Source: Gaiellasilicea sp963765705 (lineage in GTDB: Bacteria; Actinomycetota; Thermoleophilia; Gaiellales; Gaiellaceae). Taken from it: 64,000 bases of DNA. Shown here in pieces: positions 43,556 to 51,859 of the stretch (position 1 is its first letter; each line of letters opens with the position of its first letter). The DNA lies in assembly GCA_963765705.1 (NCBI GenBank), contig CAVXXJ010000006.1:496001-560000 (forward strand), in the 5' to 3' direction. The position numbers were made by a program, and so were the translations under genes. The notes under the pieces were generated by a model that ran no database searches, had not been told where the DNA came from, and saw only the letters and a program-made list of their open reading frames with translations.

Positions 43556-44680
43556 GCGCTCGCCGACCGGATCGTCACCACCTCGCCGACGTCACGGTGT
43601 CCACCAATCTCGGACCGTGGGTCAACCGCCGCGGATTGTTCGCGCGCGAAAAGCTCGCCGACACGTTCAAGAGCGAGCGCATTCCCTCCACGTTCAACTG
43701 GGACTTCTCGCCGAAGGGCCAGCACATCGAGCTCGGCATCGCCGAGATGAACCTGTTCATCCTGCTGTCGGCGCTCGGGCTCTCGCATTCGATCGATCGG
43801 CGAGCGCCTGATCCCGATCGGCACGCTCTACGATCCCTTCATCCAGCGCGGCCTCGATGCGCTGAACTATGCCTGCTACCAGGATGCCCGCTTCATCCTG
43901 GTGGCGACGCCGTCGGGCGTGACGCTGGCGCCGGAGGGCGGCGCGCATCAGTCGATCGCGACGCCGCTGATCGGCATGGCGCAGGACGGGCTTGCGGCGT
44001 TCGAGCCGGCCTTCGTCGACGAGCTCGCGGTGATCCTGCGCTTGGCGTTCGACTACATCCAGCGCGCCGGCGAGGGCGATGCCGACGAGCGCACCTGGCT
44101 GCGCGACGAGACCGGCGGCTCGGTTTATCTGCGGCTTTCGACGCGCCCGATCGAGCAGCCGAAGCGCGCGATGACGCCGGAGCTCGCGCGCAGGCGATCG
44201 TCGACGGCGCCTACTGGCTGCGCAAGCCCGGGCCGAACTGCCGAGGTCGTCGTCGCCTATACCGGCGCGGTCGCGCCCGAGGCGATCGAGGCGGTCGGCC
44301 TGATGGCGGAGGACCGGCGCGACGTCGGGCTGCTCGCCGTGACCTCGGCGGACCGGCTCAACGCCGGCTGGACCGCGGCGCAGCGCGCGCGCGAGCGCGG
44401 CCTCGTCCATGCCCGCTAGCCATATCGAGAGGCTGCTCGCCGACGTGCCGCCGCATTGCGGCATCGGTCACGGTGCTCGATGGCCATCCGGCGACGCTCG
44501 CCTGGCTCGGCGCGGTGCACGGCCATCGCATGCGGCCGCTCGGCGTCGAGCATTTCGGCCAGACCGGCACGATCGCCGACCTCTATCGGCACTACGGCAT
44601 CGACGCCAATGCTCGTCGTCGCGGCGGCAGCGACGCTCACGCCCGGCCGCCCGATCCGGCATTTGAAAGCGCTGCCGTAA
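43556..44680 (+). pseudogene. Transketolase-like/pyruvate dehydrogenase E1-type protein, C-terminal part (frameshifted)
   Basis: Alphaproteobacterial thiamine-diphosphate enzyme fragment. It begins abruptly with LADRIVTTSPDVTVSTNLGP (across a slip), then FAREKLADTFKSERIPSTFN, WDFSPKGQHIELGIAEMNLF, LIPIGTLYDPFIQRGLDALN, VTLAPEGGAHQSIATPLIGM and, in the last third, VTVLDGHPATLAWLGAVHGH and LGVEHFGQTGTIADLYRHYG, ending GRPIRHLKALP. The N-terminal thiamine-binding half is absent because the sequence joins an actinobacterial regulator gene at about 43,556. Slips near 43,590, 43,800, 44,195, 44,420, 44,455 and 44,612 split the rest. Related rhizobial proteins are annotated as transketolase or pyruvate dehydrogenase; the substrate is not certain. 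Confidence 0.75.
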
Positions 44681-44690
44681 GCGCGACTCC

Positions 44691-45215
44691 TTACAAGATC
44701 GCCAGCACCAGCGCGGGAACGAGCGCGCAGCCGGTCGCGACCGCCGCGTAAGGCAGCGCCTTGTCATCCGGCACCTGCATCAGCAGCGGCAATCCGATCC
44801 AGAACAGGTAGAGACCGTAGACACCCAGGATGAGCAGGAAGTTCAGGCCCGGGATCAGCAGGAAAATGCCCGCAAGCCACAGCGGCGTGTGCGAGTAGAC
44901 CGACAGCTTGAGCGCGTTGTCAAAGTTCTTCCGGCCGCCGAATCTCGGCGCGAGCACATTGATCACGCACGCGATGATGTAGACCATCACAAAGGTCAAC
45001 AGATAGACGACGACCATGCGCACCAGGCTGGGTACGATCGGCGCATAGTCCCCGATGAAGGATTGGCCGATGAAGCGAGCAACCTCCGGGATGGCTGCGA
45101 GGATGGCGACATAATCGATAAACAGATCGGAGGGCGTCTTCGGCTCCTGCTCGATCACCTTCCATTCCGACCGCGGCGTCAGCAGGAGCGCCCGGACCCG
45201 TCGAACCAGCTTCAT
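44691..45215 (-). CDS. YIP1-family membrane protein
   Basis: Inner-membrane protein of about 174 residues. The start ATG 45,215 begins MKLVRRVRALLLTPRSEWKV, a typical amphipathic N-terminus of bacterial YIP1-family proteins, followed by four or five helices (YVAILAAIPEVARFIGQSF; MVVVYLLTFVMVYIIACVIN; PLWLAGIFLLIPGLNFLLIL; YAAVATGCALVPALVLAIL). An in-frame upstream start at 45,275 is possible but less likely. Function is unknown in bacteria. It is convergent with the transketolase fragment, ten bases between them. Confidence 0.85.
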   Translation of the reverse strand: MKLVRRVRALLLTPRSEWKVIEQEPKTPSDLFIDYVAILAAIPEVARFIGQSFIGDYAPIVPSLVRMVVVYLLTFVMVYIIACVINVLAPRFGGRKNFDNALKLSVYSHTPLWLAGIFLLIPGLNFLLILGVYGLYLFWIGLPLLMQVPDDKALPYAAVATGCALVPALVLAIL

Positions 45216-45264
45216 TACGTCGTCCTTGTCCCTGAAGTCATCGAGGCCCCCGCGCCGAAGCGCC

Positions 45265-45330
45265 CGGACCCACAATCATCGTGTTTGGTGCGTTCCTGTT
45301 GCCCGATGAGACGGGCTTCGCGCAATCATT
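45265..45330 (-). pseudogene. Remnant of a GMC oxidoreductase C-terminus
   Basis: On the minus strand this stretch reads AKPVSSGNRNAPNTMIVGPG and then stops. It matches the C-terminal FAD-domain signature of the adjacent complete GMC gene (ISSGNTNAPTMMIAEKGA); about 30 of 36 bases agree in the core around 45,280-45,315. It is too short to function and is probably what is left of a duplicated or recombined gene. Confidence 0.45.
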
Positions 45331-45346
45331 TCCGTCAACAAATCTT

Positions 45347-45364
45347 TCGGGGTTGTCACCCCGA
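45347..45364. terminator. Perfect 7-4-7 hairpin
   Basis: TCGGGGT-tgtc-ACCCCGA at 45,347-45,364 forms a stable stem between the GMC gene end (minus strand) and the YIP1 gene. On the minus strand it is followed by AAAGATTTGTT, a weak T-rich tail, so it could end GMC transcription. Confidence 0.4.
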
Positions 45365-45458
45365 ACTCCGAGTTAGGGTGACCGGCTGACCCAGCGCAGC
45401 CCTTATACCCTATTCAATAAATCTCCAGAGAATCTCCAAGCAGCGCCCAGATCGGCCA

Positions 45459-47096
45459 TTACACCCGCCTGCTCCGCCGGTCCTCGCGGATCATCGCCGC
45501 GCCCTTCTCCGCAATCATCATCGTGGGCGCGTTGGTGTTGCCCGACGAGATCGTCGGCATGATCGAGGCGTCGACCACGCGCAGGCGCTCGAGCCCAATG
45601 ACGCGCAGGCGCTCGTCCACCACCGCCATGGGATCGCTCTCGCGTCCCATCTTGGCGGTCCCGACCGGGTGAAAGATCGTGGTGCCGATGTCGCCCGCGG
45701 CCTTGATCAGGGAGGCGTCGTCATCGCCAACGGATTGCCCCGGAAGATATTCGACCGGATGGTACTTCGCGAGGGCGGGCTCCTTGACGATCCGGCGGGC
45801 GACGCGGATCGAATCGACAGCGACGCGGCGATCTTCGTCGGTCGAGAGATAGTTCGGCTTGATACAGGCTTGTCGGCGGGGTCCGCCGAGCGCAGCCGCA
45901 CAAAGCCGCGGCTGGTGGGCTGCAGATTGCACACGCTCGCGGTGAAGGCGGGAAACTCGTGCAGCGGATCGCCGAACTTGTCGAGCGACAGCGGCTGCAC
46001 GTGAAACTGGATATTGGCGCGCTCGCGCGCGGGGTCGGAGCGCGTGAACAGCCCGAGCTGCGAGGGCGCCATGGTGAGCGGACCGCGGCGGAACAGCGCA
46101 TAGTCGAACATCATGCGGGCGCGGCCGACGCGTGAGCGATAGGCGGCATTGAGCGTCTTGACGCCCGCGATCTTGTAGATGAGCCGAAGCTGGAGGTGAT
46201 CCTGCAGGTTCTCGCCGACGCCCGGCCGGTCGAGCACCGACGCGATGCCGGACTCCGCAAGTTCGCGGGCGGGACCGACGCCGGACAGCTTGAGGATCTG
46301 CACCGAGCCGATCGAGCCGGCAGCGAGGATCACCTCGCCGCGACAGCGCGCCGATCTGCTTTCGCCGTTCTGCCGCCAGCGCACACCGGCGGCACGCTTG
46401 CGGTCGAACACGATGCCTTCCACCAGGCACTGGGTTTCGAGCCGCAGGTTCGGCCGGCCGAGCGCCGGCTTGAGAAAGCCGCGCGCCGCCGACCAGCGCC
46501 GCCCGCGCTTCTGGTTGACGTGGAAGACGCACGAGCCTTCGTTGTCGCCGGTGTTGAAATCGGGAATCGGCTTGATGCCGGCCTCGCTGGCGGCGTCGCG
46601 GAAAGCGTCGAGGATGTCCCAGCGCACGCGCGGCGCCTCGATGCGCCATTCGCCGCCGACCGCGTGGCGCGTCGCTGGCGCCGAGGAAATGATCCTCGTG
46701 CTGCCGGAAGAACGGCAGCACGTCGTTCCAGCCCCAGCCGGAAAGCCCAAGCTGACGCCAGTGATCATAGTCGGCGGCCTGCCCGCGCATATAGATCATG
46801 GCGTTGATGGCGGAGGAGCCGCCGATCACCTTGCCGCGGGGATAATTGAGGCTGCGGCCGTTGAGCCCTTCCTCCGGCTCGGTCTTGAACATCCAGTCCG
46901 AGCGCGGATTGCCAATGGAGAAGAGATAGCCGACCGGGATGTGGAACCAGATCCAGTTGTCCATGCCGCCGGCCTCGAGCAGCAGCACGCGCACTCCGGC
47001 GTCGGCGGAAAGTCGGTTCGCCAGCACGCAGCCGGCCGAGCCCGCGCCGACGATGATGTAGTCGTATTCGCCTTCGATCGGCGTTGCGGCGGCCAT
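45459..47096 (-). CDS. GMC-family oxidoreductase (choline dehydrogenase-like), frameshifted
   Basis: FAD-dependent alcohol oxidoreductase of about 545 residues. The start ATG 47,096 gives MAAATPIEGEYDYIIVGAGS with the FAD loop GAGSAGCVLANRL, then LLLEAGG, the GMC signature YPRGKVIGGSSAINAMIYMR, the second signature GSIGSVQILKLSGVGPA and the C-terminal HPVGTAKMGRESDPMAVVDE and ISSGNTNAPTMMIAEKG with the active-site His. Slips near 46,660 and 45,880 divide it. The actual alcohol substrate is not known; choline and alkanols are both used in this family. A stem-loop upstream of the start lies at 47,149-47,179. Confidence 0.9.
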   Translation of the reverse strand: MAAATPIEGEYDYIIVGAGSAGCVLANRLSADAGVRVLLLEAGGMDNWIWFHIPVGYLFSIGNPRSDWMFKTEPEEGLNGRSLNYPRGKVIGGSSAINAMIYMRGQAADYDHWRQLGLSGWGWNDVLPFFRQHEDHFLGASDAPRGRRRMAHRGAARALGHPRRFPRRRQRGRHQADSRFQHRRQRRLVRLPRQPEARAALVGGARLSQAGARPAEPAARNPVPGGRHRVRPQACRRCALAAERRKQIGALSRRGDPRCRLDRLGADPQAVRRRSRPRTCGVRHRVGARPAGRRREPAGSPPASAHLQDRGRQDAQCRLSLTRRPRPHDVRLCAVPPRSAHHGALAARAVHALRPRARARQYPVSRAAAVARQVRRSAARVSRLHRERVQSAAHQPRLCAAALGGPRRQACIKPNYLSTDEDRRVAVDSIRVARRIVKEPALAKYHPVEYLPGQSVGDDDASLIKAAGDIGTTIFHPVGTAKMGRESDPMAVVDERLRVIGLERLRVVDASIMPTISSGNTNAPTMMIAEKGAAMIREDRRSRRV

Positions 47097-47148
47097 GCGG
47101 TTTCCATCCTTGTTCGATCGGCGTCCGGTGCGGCGCTCTCGGCTTGCC

Positions 47149-47179
47149 CCTCTCCCCGTACGAGCCACACGGGGAGAGG
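47149..47179. repeat. Palindromic intergenic element, 11-bp stem
   Basis: CCTCTCCCCGT (47,149-47,159) pairs perfectly with ACGGGGAGAGG (47,169-47,179) over a 9-base loop. The CCTCTCCCC/GGGGAGAGG arms resemble the dispersed palindromic elements common between rhizobial genes and seen again at 53,331-53,478. It lies just upstream of the GMC gene start. Confidence 0.6.
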
Positions 47180-47362
47180 ACGGCGGGCCGGTCCCGCGCA
47201 GGCACAGTGATCCAAGCCTGACGCCCGCCGGTCAAGCCTTGGCAACGGAGTCCCCGCTAACGCGGCAGCGTGGAGGCGACGCGACGTCGGCCCGACGTGA
47301 GTTTATGTCGTGGCGGAATCAACCGTGGAGGCGCATAGTCGCCGGCCAGGAAAGGTCGGCGC

Positions 47363-47563
47363 ATGATATTTACCGTCCACGGTGAACACCCGGACGGCGA
47401 TCATTCGGAATTCGTTCGGATCACCGCCGCAGGCGCCGTGTTCAAGGCCGCCGACCTCATGGGCCTTGGCTGGACCGGCGTTCACATCTGCGATCAGAAC
47501 AAGCAGATATTTTGGCCTGACGCCTTCGATCAGCTCTTCGGCCTGCGGCAACCGGACGCCTAG
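47363..47563 (+). CDS. Small hypothetical protein, 66 residues
   Basis: Reads MIFTVHGEHPDGDHSEFVRI and ends QIFWPDAFDQLFGLRQPDA. It is rich in aromatic and acidic residues, with no signal peptide or membrane helix. AAAGGTC precedes the ATG closely. It stands alone between the GMC gene and the NTF2-like gene. Similar short proteins occur in rhizobial genomes as uncharacterised; no function is assigned. Confidence 0.6.
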   Translation: MIFTVHGEHPDGDHSEFVRITAAGAVFKAADLMGLGWTGVHICDQNKQIFWPDAFDQLFGLRQPDA

Positions 47564-47651
47564 CGGCCCACGCGCTGTCGGCGCGCGGGCCATCGGCGGT
47601 CGAGACATGGGCGCAAACTATGTCGCGCCGGACAACGTCAGGCGCGCCCGT

Positions 47652-48203
47652 TCACCGCGCCGGTGCAGGCGCAGGTGCCGCTGCAGGCGGAGGTGCGGCT
47701 GTGGCCGCTGGTGCTGGTGCTGGTGCTGGTGCAGGTGCCGCTGCGGCCGCAGGCGCGGGCATCGAGGACGAGTGATGGTCCACGATCTTCCAGTCGTTGC
47801 CGTCCTTCACATAGGTGAAGCTGTAGCGGGCGGGGATCGACTTGGTCTCCCCGTCCTTGGTGAACGAGAATGTGTAGTAGCCGGTGTTGACCGCTGTGTC
47901 GCCGTAAACCCGGATCAACTGATCTCCGAATTTGACGGTGGCCTTTGGCAACGCCTGGAAGGCGGCGACGAAATAGGCCTTCACCGCGCCCGGGTCCGAC
48001 CGCACCGTCGGCGAAAGCGTGCCCCAGAGCACGCCGTCCTTGGCATAAAGCGCCGTCATGGTTTCGGGGTTGTTATCGGCGAAGACCGTCCCCCATTTTT
48101 GGCCCGCCGCCGCGACGTCCTCCTGCGGGCCCGCCGCGGCAGTTTGTGCCGCGAGGCCTGCACTCACCACGAGCAGAATGCTGATCCATGGACTTGATCG
48201 CAT
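47652..48203 (-). CDS. Secreted NTF2-like (SgcJ/EcaC or DUF4440-type) protein with Ala/Pro tail
   Basis: Protein of 183 residues. A signal peptide (WISILLVVSAGLAAQTAAAG) precedes an NTF2-like domain (AGQKWGTVFADNNPETMTAL; YAKDGVLWGTLSPTVRSDPG; VYGDTAVNTGYYTFSFTKDG, then RYSFTYVKDGNDWKIVDHHS), and then a C-terminal tail of about 35 residues that is nearly all Ala and Pro. GGAGG lies just upstream of ATG 48,203. NTF2-like domains bind small ligands or act in simple isomerase or hydrolase reactions; the role here is unknown. The Ala-Pro repeat tail probably spans or anchors to the envelope. Confidence 0.82.
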   Translation of the reverse strand: MRSSPWISILLVVSAGLAAQTAAAGPQEDVAAAGQKWGTVFADNNPETMTALYAKDGVLWGTLSPTVRSDPGAVKAYFVAAFQALPKATVKFGDQLIRVYGDTAVNTGYYTFSFTKDGETKSIPARYSFTYVKDGNDWKIVDHHSSSMPAPAAAAAPAPAPAPAPAATAAPPPAAAPAPAPAR

Positions 48204-48663
48204 GACTTCCTCCCTGGTCTTTGTTGTTCTGTGAAAGGTCAAGCAGGACCGAGGGTACCAGCCCGCGCCCGCTTGTTCCAGTTGCGGTTGCAGTGCGTGC
48301 CTGCGGCACGTCGCTCACGGCGCGCTGGCATTCCCGGGCCGCAAGACCTGCGCTCACGGGGCCTAGAAGTCTTGGCCTAGTGCGCCGCCCAACTGTTGCT
48401 CACGCCATCCACCGCGCGGCCTTTTCGCCGCATTGGCACGAACCCCCGCGCCAGGCCGAAGCTCCCAACCGGCCTTAGTTCATGCGTCGGGTCACCCGCA
48501 TCCGTCGGAGACCTGCGGGTCGAATGCTCTCGCCTGCTTTCCCAGCGTGCTGAGTCGCGTGGGCTTTCCGGTTCCGTTGAAAGAGTTCAATCGGTGTCTA
48601 GGCCATCGGGCTGAATTGCTCTCATCACCGTGGATCGACAACTTGCGGGTTGAAGGAGTTCAC
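48204..48663. other. Non-coding stretch, 460 bases, nothing recognised
   Basis: No convincing gene, RNA or repeat is seen in this stretch. It holds several short frames without coding character, and GAAGGAG at its end serves the next small reading frame. Confidence 0.5.
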
Positions 48664-48954
48664 ATGCAAATTCTCAAAAGCCTTGCAATCGCCGCCGTCA
48701 TGGTCGTCTCCACCGCCTTCATCCCTCAAATCGCCTTCGCCCAGCGCGGGTGTGGTCAAGATTGTGTTAGAACAAACGCGCGTGCGGACCGAGCCGAAGC
48801 AGGATCGTTGCCGCGCGTGCGGGGCGACAGTCCTCCACCGGGAACGGCCTGCACGCTGAAAGAAGGGAACATGTCCGTCAAATCACACCAGGGAGCGTCC
48901 GGGCGCGTGATCGTGATCGCGCGTGCATGCGACACCTCGAGAAATCCTACCTAA
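48664..48954 (+). CDS. Possible small secreted protein, 96 residues
   Basis: ATG 48,664 follows GAAGGAG by 7 bases and opens a clear signal peptide (MQILKSLAIAAVMVVSTAFI, then PQIAFAQ). The following mature part (RGCGQDCVRTNARADRAEAG to RNPT) has low coding character and may be out of frame after a slip near 48,750. A real exported protein whose frame is broken here, or a signal-peptide remnant, are both possible. Confidence 0.4.
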   Translation: MQILKSLAIAAVMVVSTAFIPQIAFAQRGCGQDCVRTNARADRAEAGSLPRVRGDSPPPGTACTLKEGNMSVKSHQGASGRVIVIARACDTSRNPT

Positions 48955-49008
48955 GACGAAATCGCCTCGGACCAATAACGATTTCGTTTCACGCATCTAG
49001 GCGGTCGC

Positions 49009-49043
49009 ATGATCCCGAAAAGTCTGCTGCTTCTCGGGATCAT
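49009..49043. repeat. Rhizobial-type palindrome (GATCCCGA...TCGGGATC)
   Basis: ATGATCCCGA at 49,009-49,018 pairs with TCGGGATCAT at 49,034-49,043 across a 15-base loop. Palindromes built on GATCCCGAAAAG arms are frequent between genes in Bradyrhizobium-like genomes. It lies in the 170-base gap before the acetyltransferase fragment. Confidence 0.55.
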
Positions 49044-49126
49044 ACGCTTGGCCGTATCATGGATACGATCCACCTGATGCGCAAACGGTTGACGGGCAGC
49101 GCCGCAGCGCTGGTGGTCACCGCGTT

Positions 49127-49484
49127 TCAGCCTTGACTCCTCAGCCGTGCAGGATTGCCGAACACGGTGGCGCCGGCCGGCACATCGCGCGTCACCACGC
49201 TGCCCGCACCGACGAGCGCGTCGTCGCCGATGGTGACGCCCGGCAGAATGATCGCTCCACCGCCGATCCAGGCATTGCGACCGACGCGCACCGGCCGCCC
49301 GAATTCCAGCCCCCCGCGACGCTGTATCGGATCGCGCGGATGATCGGCGGCGTAGATTTGCACCGCCGGACCGATCTGGGCTCCGTCCGCGATCACGACC
49401 TCGACGACATCGAGGATGACGCAGCTGAAGTTGAGAAAGACGTTTGATCCCAGACGAATATTGAAGCCGTAGTCGCAGTGGAAC
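49127..49484 (-). pseudogene. Sugar O-acetyltransferase (maltose acetyltransferase type), C-terminal fragment
   Basis: Left-handed beta-helix hexapeptide acetyltransferase. The visible part runs from FHCDYGFNIRLGSNVFLNFS and DGAQIGPAVQIYAADHPRDP through RRGGLEFGRPVRVGRNAWIG, GVTIGDDALVGAGSVVTRDV and FGNPARLRSQG. The active-site His is in AADHP. The first 60 or so residues are missing: at about 49,485 the sequence changes to a plus-strand amidohydrolase that itself lacks its N-terminus. The gene is thus cut by a join rather than by a stop codon. Confidence 0.78.
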
Positions 49485-50336
49485 GGGGGGCGCTACGCGC
49501 CCGCCATGATCGCCTCAGGCGTCTTCGCCGGCGTCTACACGCAGGACTACGCCTACGAGCTGAAGGACGCTGAGGGTAAGGCGTTCGGCGAGGAGCTGAA
49601 ACGCATCGGCTATGTCGGCGGAGAGCCGGTGGGCAAACGACCGCTGAAAGCCTTCTTCGAGTTTCACATCGAGCAGGGGCCGATCCTCGAGGCTGAAAAC
49701 ATCGACATCGGCGTGGTCACGCACGGGCAGGGGCAGCGCTGGTATGACGTGAAGCTGACCGGCTTCGAGAGCCATGCCGGCTCGACCCCGATGCCGCGCC
49801 GTCGCGATGCGTTGCTCGGCGCAGCGAAGCTGGTGCAGGCGGTGAACGAGATCGCGCTAAAACACGCGCCGCACGCGGTCGGTACTGTCGGCGTGCTGAA
49901 GCCTTATCCCGGTTCGCGCAACGTCATTCCCGGCTCGGTCGAGATGACGATCGATTTCCGCCACCCGAACGACGCGACGCTGTCGGAGATGAAGGCGGCG
50001 TTCACCGCGGCGGTGGAAAAAATCTGCGCGGACGGAAAGCTCACCTCCGAGGTGAAGGAGGTTTTCTATTATGCGCCGGTGGAGTTCGACAAAGAATGCG
50101 TCGCCGCCGTCCGCCGTGCCGCCGAGCGGCTCGGCTACTCGCATCGCGACATCGTTTCGGGCGCCGGCCACGACGCCTGCTACATCGCGCGCGTCGCGCC
50201 GACCTCGATGATTTTTTGCCCCTGCGTCGACGGCATCAGCCATAACGAGGACGAAAAGATTTTTCCGGAATGGGCGGCGGCAGGGGCGGACGTGCTGTTC
50301 CACGCCGTGGTGGAGACGGCGGAGATCGTGAGCTGA
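49485..50336 (+). pseudogene. M20 Zn-dependent amidohydrolase (N-carbamoyl-amino-acid hydrolase/beta-ureidopropionase type), N-terminus missing
   Basis: Begins in mid-domain at GRYAPAMIASGVFAGVYTQD, a known internal segment after the metal-binding NEEG. The rest is intact: FFEFHIEQGPILEAENIDIG with a Glu/His region, HGQGQRWYDVKLTGFESHAG (dimerisation domain start), STPMPRRRDALLGAAKLVQA, NVIPGSVEMTIDFRHPN, and the final metal region VSGAGHDACYIARVAPTSMI with SHNEDE. The N-terminal 145 or so residues, which hold some of the zinc ligands, are lost at the join. In the intact gene it would convert N-carbamoyl-beta-alanine or N-carbamoyl amino acids to free acids, the step after dihydropyrimidinase encoded 1.5 kb downstream. 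Confidence 0.8.
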
Positions 50337-50341
50337 GGCAC

Positions 50342-50825
50342 ATGCTGGGCTTTTTCAAGAGCGATCCCTTCGAGGACGCCGGTACTCGGGCAGCTTGAGA
50401 GGAAGAAGGGATACTGGCGCGGGCGCATCACTCTTTCGAGCGCCGGCAGCATTGAATTGGCGGTGTCCGGCGGGCGCTCTGCTCCCGACCCCGATTGTCT
50501 TGCGGCGGCGCGCGAAATCGCTCCGATCTATGAGCGGCTCCGCCCGCAGATCGCCGCCGAACTCGCGCAGCATCGGGGCAATGGATTGGACGAATCCGAT
50601 CCGGAAGCCAGCCAGCCGTCGGACGCTTCGCAGATCTGGGACAAGGTCCGCATCCGCGGCGTGCTCGCTGACCGGTGGGGAGGTATGCCTCAAGGTGGCT
50701 CCGCGAAAGTTCCGGTCATTGTCGTCGAGTATCAGACCGAATGGGACGAGGAGCACACGCCCGCCGCTGTGATCGAGGGCACGGCCTTGGTCGAGCTCAA
50801 TGGAAGCGTACTATCCGTGTTCTGA
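50342..50825 (+). CDS. Conserved hypothetical protein (one frameshift)
   Basis: ATG 50,342 starts MLGFFKSDPFEDAG; after a slip near 50,385 the frame continues RKKGYWRGRITLSSAGSIEL, ARE-rich helices (AAREIAPIYERLRPQIAAEL) and a beta end (VPVIVVEYQTEWDEEHTPAA, VIEGTALVELNGSVLSVF). The repaired length is about 160 residues; no membrane or signal segment is seen. It starts 6 bases after the amidohydrolase stop, so the two may be transcribed together. No function is assigned. Confidence 0.6.
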
Positions 50826-50933
50826 TCCGAGTGTCGCTTGAGTCCTCGGCTGTTGCGGGCTCGCTTCTGCGTGGTAGATGCGAGAACCGTTCCACGAAGT
50901 GGTAGAGGCGAAACGGAGGAGATCGTGGCGTAG

Positions 50934-51282
50934 ATGTCGAACGACCGCGAAATCCTTGAAAGAACCTACGCGGCCTTCAACGCTCGCGACATGGAGGCGG
51001 TATTAGCTCTCATGCACCCGGATGTCGACTGGCCGAACGGCTGGGAGGGTGGGCGTGTGAATGGACGCGAGGGTGTCCGCGACTACTGGACGCGGCAATG
51101 GGCGGCCATCGATCCGCATGTCGAGCCGGTCGGTTTCCAAGGTGACGTCGATAACCGCACGATCGTTGACAGTTCACCAGGTCGTGCGCGACCGGGCAGG
51201 CAAGTTGCTCGCAGACGAGACGGTCCGGCATGTCTATGTGATCCGCGACGGGCTGATCAGGTCGATGGACATCGAGAAATGA
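50934..51282 (+). CDS. SnoaL/NTF2-like protein (one frameshift)
   Basis: Small cone-fold protein of about 115 residues. It starts MSNDREILERTYAAFNARDM and continues EAVLALMHPDVDWPNGWEGG, GREGVRDYWTRQWAAIDPHV; after a slip near 51,170 it ends VRDRAGKLLADETVRHVYVI and RDGLIRSMDIEK. This is the complete NTF2-like pattern. Ligand or reaction is unknown. The ATG of the next gene overlaps its stop (ATGA), so they are coupled. Confidence 0.7.
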
Positions 51283-51800
51283 GGATCAGCGGCATGACGC
51301 TCGCTGCCGCAGCCATTCTGCTCGGGTTGGGATCAAGCCCTGCCAACGCCGACCCGCTTGCCTCGCTCGTATCTCAAACCGACACCGGCGCACCCAGCAT
51401 CATCTTCTACTATCCCCTCTGCGACGTGGAAGCGGCAGGCGATTGCGCGGTCGTCGAATTCATATGCGGCGATTACGCCCAGCTCACGATGTGGCTGAAC
51501 GATTTCGACGATTCCACGCTCGGAAACTGGCTGATCTCGAACAGGGCTCGTTCTGTTGCTTCGGCAGCTTCCGGCTCGATCGACTTTCACCCGTACGAGA
51601 TCGACTTCAGCGAATTGAACGCAAGCTGGAACCTGAAATTCTACGCGGTTCAGGATCCGAAGCCCTGGCTCCAGAAACTCAAAGACAATCCGAAGGTCAC
51701 AATCGCAACGGGAAAGGGCGAGATCGTGGTGCCGCAGAGCCCGGAGGGGGTCGCCAATCTTCAAACGTTCGTTGCGTCCTGCGGGGCATATGAGCAATGA
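51279..51800 (+). CDS. Secreted hypothetical protein
   Basis: Protein of 173 residues with a signal peptide (ISGMTLAAAAILLGLGSSPA, cleavage near NADP). The mature part is acidic and aromatic (FYYPLCDVEAAGDCAVVEFI, with three Cys; AQLTMWLNDFDDSTLGNWLI; FYAVQDPKPWLQKLKDNPKV) and ends VASCGAYEQ. Four Cys residues could form disulfides. No family is recognised. The start overlaps the NTF2-like gene stop. It ends 59 bases before the dihydropyrimidinase gene. Confidence 0.65.
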   Translation: MRISGMTLAAAAILLGLGSSPANADPLASLVSQTDTGAPSIIFYYPLCDVEAAGDCAVVEFICGDYAQLTMWLNDFDDSTLGNWLISNRARSVASAASGSIDFHPYEIDFSELNASWNLKFYAVQDPKPWLQKLKDNPKVTIATGKGEIVVPQSPEGVANLQTFVASCGAYEQ

Positions 51801-51859
51801 TCCGACTGCCATAATTGCTGGCATCGCTGTCCGGTTTGTTTGAACTGCGGGGAGTAAAA

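Noticed and set aside
41859..43811. A continuous 650-residue frame joining the AfsR-type ATPase to later sequence
   Set aside because: After about 43,556 the frame has no regulator features; the transketolase motifs are in another frame there. It is not a real fusion.
45241..45330. A longer YIP1-family start at 45,275
   Set aside because: The extra 20 residues (MWVRALRRGGLDDFRDKDDV) do not match the family and overlap the GMC remnant; ATG 45,215 begins the conserved part.
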